Below, in pieces: positions 59,947 through 64,000 of a stretch of 64,000 nt of DNA. Source of the DNA: Acidobacteriota bacterium (GTDB lineage Bacteria > Acidobacteriota > Vicinamibacteria > Vicinamibacterales > JAKQTR01); the NCBI GenBank assembly GCA_029562975.1, contig JAKQTR010000009.1:16125-80124 (forward strand), written 5' to 3'. Positions within the stretch are counted from its first letter, which is position 1. Every line of letters begins with the position of its first letter. The notes beneath the pieces were generated by a model. The model ran no database searches. It was given only the letters and a program-made list of their open reading frames with translations, and had not been told where the DNA came from. Position numbers and translations under genes: made by a program.

Positions 59947-60278
59947 TGTTGTCTCCCGCGGCACAATTCGCCCGTCAACTCCTCAAGTTGTTGTTGGACT
60001 ACCACGAGTACCTCTTTCCCGCAGTCGGTGATGTAATATCTACGGATAGCTCGCGATCCACCGCCCGCGTCGACTTCACTCTGCAGCCATCCGAGTCCTT
60101 CCATCCGGTGAAGTATGGGATACAGGGTTCCGGGGCTGACCTCGTACCCGTGGCGACGAAGTTCCTGAAGCATCCACTGTCCGACAACCGGACCTTCTAC
60201 GGCGTGGTGAAGGATGTGGATCTTCCAAAATCCGAGAAGGATTTCCCGCTGAATTGCTTTTCTGGTGTTTGTATCCAT
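59943..60278 (-). CDS. PadR family transcriptional regulator
   Basis: A 111-aa winged-helix repressor of the small PadR group. The N-terminal helix RKAIQREILLGFWKIHILHH is followed by the wHTH GYEVSPGTLYPILHRMEGLG, the PadR signature, and by the C-terminal helix KEVLVVVQQQLEELTGELCR. ATG 60278 has AAAGGAACGGCC before it. It heads the minus-strand operon with the Cys-rich protein and the TauE/SafE permease. Immediately upstream is a promoter overlapped by an inverted repeat, consistent with autorepression of this operon. PadR proteins usually release DNA on binding a small aromatic or other ligand. Confidence 0.9.
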   Translation of the reverse strand: MDTNTRKAIQREILLGFWKIHILHHAVEGPVVGQWMLQELRRHGYEVSPGTLYPILHRMEGLGWLQSEVDAGGGSRAIRRYYITDCGKEVLVVVQQQLEELTGELCRGRQQ

Positions 60279-60292
60279 GGCCGTTCCTTTCT

Positions 60293-60330
60293 ATTACGAC
60301 AATCGTAAACGATAACCGTAATATTGTCAA
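60293..60330 (-). promoter_or_regulatory. PadR promoter and operator
   Basis: On the minus strand TTGACA (60325-60330 on the plus strand as TGTCAA) and TACGAT (60302-60307) are spaced by 17 nt. A 30-bp imperfect palindrome covers 60293-60322, with half-sites ATTACG..AATCG and CGAT..CCGTAAT; 10 of 13 pairs match. It spans the -10 and spacer, fitting a PadR-type autorepression site. Confidence 0.75.
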
Positions 60331-60347
60331 GCCCCAAAACGGCTTGG

Positions 60348-60381
60348 CCTTGTTTAACAGCCCGAGTGCATCCGGACACCC
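60348..60381 (+). repeat. 34-bp direct repeat, right copy
   Basis: This copy matches 58685-58718 except for one base (GAG versus GAC). It lies directly upstream of the PadR promoter region, beyond the cassette genes. Confidence 0.85.
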
Positions 60382-60623
60382 TCTTCGACATTTCGAACTC
60401 CCCTCCGGTAGGTATCTGCCGAAAGCCGAACCAGTGGGTCCGGCGCAAGCGGATTACCAGACAGCGGAAACAGCCGTGAGATCGGAGACCGTTGTGGGTG
60501 CCGGCGACATCGCCCTCGGGCGGTGTCGAACGGGCTCCAACGGCCTTCTCGATGACCGGCCTATCCAGTCCCGCGGCATCCATGACGGAACCCTTCCTCG
60601 GCCTCCCGCAAAAGGAGGACCGG
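60382..60623. other. Intergenic region, 242 nt
   Basis: Between the right direct repeat and the recombinase operon. I see no convincing gene, RNA or palindromic operator. It should hold the promoter of the recombinase operon, but no clear -35/-10 pair was found. Confidence 0.4.
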
Positions 60624-60845
60624 ATGCCGGACAACGAACACGTCCCCACCTCACTTGAAGAGGTGATATCGGAGATCGCCGCGATCCTGGCCAGAGGCTA
60701 CATGCGCCATCGAAACGGACGCCGAATCGCCCCAGATTCCGGCAGTGGGGCAGAGCATGTGGCGCAAGTTGAAGAATCTGAGGCGTTTACGGAGAAACGC
60801 CTTGATATTCCGGGCCACCGAAGCCTTCATTCATTCACGAGTTAA
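60624..60845 (+). CDS. Small protein preceding the recombinase operon
   Basis: A 73-aa product (MPDNEHVPTSLEEVISEIAA, ILARGYMRHRNGRRIAPDSG and a tail with LDIPGHRSLHS). It has a strong AAAGGAGGACC upstream of ATG 60624. A gene with this N-terminal helix and a GHxSxH tail commonly accompanies the DUF2924/serine-recombinase module, so it is probably part of that mobile unit. No fold or function is known to me. Confidence 0.65.
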   Translation: MPDNEHVPTSLEEVISEIAAILARGYMRHRNGRRIAPDSGSGAEHVAQVEESEAFTEKRLDIPGHRSLHSFTS

Positions 60846-60911
60846 CGCCCTGAGATTGCGGTGCGGACGGGCCGCCCGCGGGGCGAAGCCCATGAACCAA
60901 GGAGGTTTCGG

Positions 60912-61448
60912 ATGGAAGCAACAACGTATCAAGAGGTCCAGGGGCTCTCCCGGATGACCGTCGGAGAACTCCGGGACAAGTACCTCGAGGTCTTCGGAGA
61001 AGAGACCCGCTCCTACCACAAGGAGTTTCTTCGCAAGCGAATCGCCTGGCGTATCCAGGCCCTGGCAGAGGGTGACCTTTCGGAGCGGGCCCGGCGCAGG
61101 GCTGAGGAACTGGCCAATGACGCTGACCTGAGAACGCGGTCTCCGCGTGATCCGGTCGCCTCGGGTTCCGCCGAGGTCAAAGCGAGAACGGCGACCAGCC
61201 GCATATCCCCGTCGCACGACCCGAGGCTGCCGCTGCCCGGAACTCTGCTCGCCCGCGAGTTCCAAGGCCGCGACATTGTGGTCAAGGTACTCGACAACGG
61301 CTTCGAGTTCGACGGCCGACGGTACAAGTCCCTCTCAGCCATCGCCAAGGAGGTCACCGGGAGCAAATGGAACGGGTTCCTCTTCTTCGGTATCGCCGAT
61401 GCCGCGGCCAAAGGCAGGAGCCGCAAACCCGAGAGGAGGAACGAATGA
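60912..61448 (+). CDS. DUF2924 family protein
   Basis: A 178-aa basic protein. The N-terminal stretch YQEVQGLSRMTVGELRDKYL and the helix YHKEFLRKRIAWRIQALAEG are the DUF2924 pattern, and the C-terminal part VKVLDNGFEFDGRRYKSLSA and SKWNGFLFFGI fits its end. AAGGAGG is 7 nt before ATG 60912. Its stop overlaps the recombinase ATG (ATGA). The family almost always lies upstream of a serine recombinase, so it probably helps site choice or DNA binding by that enzyme. That role is inference. Confidence 0.83.
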   Translation: MEATTYQEVQGLSRMTVGELRDKYLEVFGEETRSYHKEFLRKRIAWRIQALAEGDLSERARRRAEELANDADLRTRSPRDPVASGSAEVKARTATSRISPSHDPRLPLPGTLLAREFQGRDIVVKVLDNGFEFDGRRYKSLSAIAKEVTGSKWNGFLFFGIADAAAKGRSRKPERRNE

Positions 61449-63061
61449 GCAGAAACAATAACCGTGGCCGGGGAGAAGCCCTGGAGTCGGCATCAAGAAC
61501 CAACGGGACCATCCGCTGCGCCATCTACACACGCAAGTCCACAGACGAGGGGCTGGAACAGGAGTTCAACAGCCTCGACGCACAGCGGGAATCCGCGGAA
61601 GCCTATATCGCGAGCCAACGACACGAGGGGTGGGTGTGCATCCCGGATCGTTTCGACGACGGCGGTTTCACCGGTGGCAACATGGAGCGGCCCGCCCTCA
61701 AGCGGCTCTTCGCCGGCATCGAGTCGGGCGACATCGACTGCGTGGTGGTTTACAAGGTCGACCGGCTGAGCCGGTCCCTCCTGGACTTCGCCCGCATGAT
61801 GGAGCTTTTCGACAAGCACGCCGTGAGCTTCGTCTCGGTCACCCAGCAGTTCAATACGACCAGCTCCATGGGGCGGCTCACCTTGAACATCCTTTTATCC
61901 TTTGCCCAGTTCGAGCGGGAGATTATCTCGGAGCGCACCCGCGACAAGATGTCCGCCGCGCGGCGCAAGGGCAAGTGGGTCGGCGGGATGCCGGTTCTCG
62001 GGTATGACGTGGACCCGAAGGGCGGAAAGCTGATCGTCAACGAAGACGAAGCTGCACAGGTTCGGGGAATGTACCAGCTTTACCTGGAGCACAGAGCCAT
62101 GATCCCTGTCGTCCAGGAGATCGACCGCCGCGGTTGGCAGACCAAGCGGTGGACCACCAAGAAGGGCCAGGAGCGCGGTGGAAAACCCTTTAGCAAAAGC
62201 AGCCTCTTCCGGCTTCTGACTAACGTGATTTACACCGGCAAGGTCGACTACAAAGGAACCATCTATAACGGCGAACACAGTGAGATCGTTGACATCGATC
62301 TTTGGCAGCGGGTGCAGGATGCGTTACGGCGGAACGGCAGCACCGGCGGCAAGGAGGTGCGCAACAAGTACGGAGCCCTCTTGAAGGGGCTTCTCTACTG
62401 CGCTCCCTGCGGCACCGGGATGGTGCATACCTACACGGCCAAGGACAACGGCAAACGGTATCGCTACTACGTCTGCCTGAACGCCCAGCAACGAGGCTGG
62501 GCGTCTTGCCCGACAAAGTCGCTCAACGCGCACGAGATCGAGACCGCGGTGGTCGAACACATCCGTGGCATAGGCAGGAATGAGGAAATCATCGCAGCGA
62601 CGGCTGCGAAGGTTCGGGAAGAGAGCGGCAAGCGCATGGCGGAACTGGAGACCGAACAACGCGGCCACGAGCATGAACTCAAACGGCTGCACACCAGAGT
62701 CCAGAAGCTGGTGAGCGAGTCCTTCACCGCCGCCTCGAACGGAGGGGCGGCCATGGACCAGCTCGCCGACCTTCAGGATCGGATTCGAACCATAGAACAG
62801 CGGATGACCACCATACGCGAAGAGGTCATCACCATCCAGAGAGAAACCATTGACGAAGGGGACATGGCCCAGGCGCTGGCGGTCTTCGATCCGGTCTGGG
62901 AGTCGCTGTCTCCCCGAGAACAATCAAGGATCGTCCGACTCCTCGTCGAGCGCGTCGGGTATGACGGGCGGGACGGCAGAGTGACCGTGACCTTCCGCTC
63001 ACCGGGAGTCAAGGCGCTGTGCAGCGAGGCCGACATCCGCAATCGGGAGGTGTCCGTATGA
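61445..63061 (+). CDS. Large serine recombinase
   Basis: A 538-aa recombinase. The resolvase domain starts at about residue 22: CAIYTRKSTDEGLEQEFNSL (catalytic Ser32), with DRFDDGGFTGGNMERPALKR and KVDRLSRSLLDFARMMELF carrying the conserved Arg residues. A recombinase domain runs to about residue 300. A zinc ribbon (CAPCGTGM and YYVCLNAQQRGWASCPT) is followed by a long coiled coil (about residues 400-490). It overlaps DUF2924 and the downstream HTH gene at 4 nt each, so all three are co-translated. It catalyses integration or excision of the element; its attachment sites are not identified. Confidence 0.92.
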   Translation: MSRNNNRGRGEALESASRTNGTIRCAIYTRKSTDEGLEQEFNSLDAQRESAEAYIASQRHEGWVCIPDRFDDGGFTGGNMERPALKRLFAGIESGDIDCVVVYKVDRLSRSLLDFARMMELFDKHAVSFVSVTQQFNTTSSMGRLTLNILLSFAQFEREIISERTRDKMSAARRKGKWVGGMPVLGYDVDPKGGKLIVNEDEAAQVRGMYQLYLEHRAMIPVVQEIDRRGWQTKRWTTKKGQERGGKPFSKSSLFRLLTNVIYTGKVDYKGTIYNGEHSEIVDIDLWQRVQDALRRNGSTGGKEVRNKYGALLKGLLYCAPCGTGMVHTYTAKDNGKRYRYYVCLNAQQRGWASCPTKSLNAHEIETAVVEHIRGIGRNEEIIAATAAKVREESGKRMAELETEQRGHEHELKRLHTRVQKLVSESFTAASNGGAAMDQLADLQDRIRTIEQRMTTIREEVITIQRETIDEGDMAQALAVFDPVWESLSPREQSRIVRLLVERVGYDGRDGRVTVTFRSPGVKALCSEADIRNREVSV

Positions 63062-63489
63062 AAAATACCGCGTCCGACGGAATCGGGCTGAGCCGGTTGG
63101 AGATCTCCTTCAGCTTCAAACCCAAGAACAGGAGAAAGAGCGACAACCATCTCCGCGAGGAAGACCGAAGCATCGAGCCGGGGAATCTGCCCCGCGTCTC
63201 GAAGCTGATGGCTTTGGCGATCCGCTTCGACGGACTGGTCCGGCGCGGCGAGGTGCGGGACTACGCTGATCTGGCCAGACTCGGCTATGTGACGCGCGCA
63301 CGCATCACTCAGATCATGAACCTGCTCAACCTGGCCCCGGACATCCAAGAAGCGATTCTCTTCCTGCCCCGGACGGTCAAGGGGCGTGACCAGATTCGGG
63401 AGAAAGAGGTTCGTCCCATCGCCGCCGTTGCTCACTGGTCACGTCAACGAAAGATGTGGGCAAAGTTGACCGCCGAGCGGATGAGCTGA
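63058..63489 (+). CDS. Small HTH-like protein of the recombinase operon
   Basis: A 143-aa basic protein. The centre (VSKLMALAIRFDGLVRRGEV, YADLARLGYVTRARITQIMN, LLNLAPDIQEAILFLP) forms a ParB/KorB-like or resolvase-partner HTH: two helices ending in RARITQIMNLL are typical of a recognition helix. The ATG overlaps the recombinase stop (ATGA). It may be a recombination directionality factor or regulator of the recombinase. Members of this small family are known to me only from this gene position. Confidence 0.75.
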   Translation: MKNTASDGIGLSRLEISFSFKPKNRRKSDNHLREEDRSIEPGNLPRVSKLMALAIRFDGLVRRGEVRDYADLARLGYVTRARITQIMNLLNLAPDIQEAILFLPRTVKGRDQIREKEVRPIAAVAHWSRQRKMWAKLTAERMS

Positions 63490-63601
63490 CGATCCGCTCA
63501 GGGCAAACGGCAGCTTTATTATGCCGGGTCCGACCACCGGTCCTTCTTATCATCCCCGCCGGCAATTCACCAACCCCCCTGATTCACGTACATTTTTTCT
63601 A

Positions 63602-63630
63602 TTGACCTGATGCCTATCAGGTCATATAAT
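63602..63630 (+). promoter_or_regulatory. lexA promoter with palindromic operator
   Basis: TTGACC (63602-63607) and TATAAT (63625-63630) are spaced by 17 nt. A perfect 9-bp inverted repeat, TGACCTGAT-N4-ATCAGGTCA, covers 63603-63624, from the -35 element through the spacer. Transcription should begin near 63637. The site is ideally placed to block RNA polymerase and may be the LexA-type box of this protein. Confidence 0.85.
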
Positions 63631-63721
63631 ATCAGCCTGTAATGTGGCCGTAGTTTGCCCTGACCGGGCCCTGCGGCTGTTGGTGTTCGACGATAAACCA
63701 TTTGGATGGTTGAGGATACAC

Positions 63722-64000
63722 ATGAGTCAAAGACCGCGAGGCAGACGCCCCGTTCAGGAAATAACCGAGCCGCAACGCCGTACATTGAAGGAGATCCGCC
63801 TTTTCACGAACCGGCGGGGGTTCCCCCCGACCATGAAGGAACTCGCTGACATCCTCGGAATATCGCATGCCAGCGTCCACGGTCAGGTGAACCAACTTGT
63901 CCGCAAAGGCTATCTGAAGCGCGAACCCCGGAAGGCTCGTGGCATTGCGATTGTCCGCGAACCCGAGGACGACATCCCCGATCTTGTGGCCGTCCCCATC
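63722..64000 (+). CDS. lexA: LexA-like repressor (N-terminal part, gene runs off the window)
   Basis: The visible 93 residues fit the LexA DNA-binding domain: TEPQRRTLKEIRLFTNRRGF, FPPTMKELADILGISHASVH (winged HTH) and LVRKGYLKREPRKARGIAIV, the wing with ARGI typical of LexA. The self-cleavage peptidase domain is beyond the edge. Start ATG 63722 has GAGGATAC upstream and an 85-nt leader. Because it lies in a mobile island, it is probably a second LexA in this cell, next to the chromosomal one. Second LexA copies are often followed by error-prone polymerase genes, which cannot be checked here. Confidence 0.85.
   Translation, partial: MSQRPRGRRPVQEITEPQRRTLKEIRLFTNRRGFPPTMKELADILGISHASVHGQVNQLVRKGYLKREPRKARGIAIVREPEDDIPDLVAVPI

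Larger units (their letters stand above)
58685..60381. mobile_element. Cassette bounded by direct repeats (PadR, Cys-rich protein, TauE/SafE permease)
   Basis: Three minus-strand genes with visibly lower G+C and different codon use lie between the 34-bp repeats. The repeats look like duplicated recombination cores rather than short target-site duplications (which are usually under 15 bp). No recombinase is encoded inside the cassette. The arrangement suggests it was inserted within the larger island. Confidence 0.6.

Noticed and set aside
60382..60623. Minus-strand open frame upstream of the recombinase operon
   Set aside because: It overlaps the direct repeat and PadR promoter, has no ribosome-binding site and its product has no recognisable pattern.

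Overview
The window is high-GC DNA (about 70% G+C by eye) from a bacterium that most resembles an Acidobacteriota of the Vicinamibacteria type. This is inferred from content: a VWFA-related protein of the kind abundant in Acidobacteria, coupled to a large TonB-dependent receptor with an N-terminal carboxypeptidase-regulatory domain; several Tat-exported Gfo/Idh/MocA oxidoreductases; DUF1080 and ThuA proteins; sugar isomerase/epimerases; and an Agl23-type membrane protein. No rRNA is present to confirm it. From about 58.45 kb to the end, base composition and gene content change, and the DNA looks like a genomic island next to a tRNA-Asn gene.

Layout. 0-7 kb: a partial secreted protein, an orphan pgsW-like gene, an overlapping DUF438/hemerythrin/PAS and DUF1858/DUF2249 pair, and a three-gene ABC-2 exporter operon on the minus strand. 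7.4-12.6 kb: a probable peptide or acyl-amino-acid uptake and processing cluster (DUF6305 protein, TRAP-type large permease, a 57-residue membrane protein, an AstE/AspA-like M14 deacylase, a C69 dipeptidase). 12.7-25.6 kb: Gfo/Idh/MocA enzymes, SGNH hydrolase, DUF3516 Ski2-like helicase, a membrane spermidine-synthase-like protein, sugar isomerase/epimerases, a BON/LysM protein and an LD-carboxypeptidase. 25.6-31.7 kb: HEAT-repeat protein, F5/8C-like protein and Agl23-like protein in one operon, then an exported nucleosidase lipoprotein and a methyltransferase. 31.8-43.7 kb: ThuA and DUF1080 proteins, glycosyltransferase, Gfo/Idh/MocA, large M14 carboxypeptidase, SDR, ROK-like kinase plus nagA, and threonine aldolase.

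43.7-58.5 kb: a lipoprotein, a small unknown gene, a decayed ECF sigma gene, a nested-palindrome repeat, then the classic housekeeping order SRP RNA (ffs)-dnaX-ybaB-recR plus a DUF4203-like membrane gene; a TonB receptor/VWA pair; a two-component system; small secreted and coiled-coil proteins; and tRNA-Asn(GTT). 58.45-64 kb: the island. It holds a cassette flanked by 34-bp direct repeats (PadR regulator, Cys-rich protein, TauE/SafE permease), a serine-recombinase operon with DUF2924 and HTH partners, and the start of a lexA-like gene behind a promoter with a perfect palindromic operator.

How the genes fit together. The chromosomal part reads as an aerobic heterotroph that degrades sugars and peptides (3-keto-glycoside-type enzymes, amino-sugar catabolism, surface peptidases, TonB uptake). 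Several genes carry a TAnnAT -10 hexamer about 7 nt before the likely start codon, which suggests leaderless mRNAs. Two palindromic-ended repeats (14.62-14.70 and 45.08-45.21 kb) and short degenerate ATTC-type repeats sit between genes. The most unusual regulatory DNA is in the island: the PadR and lexA promoters both contain clear operators.
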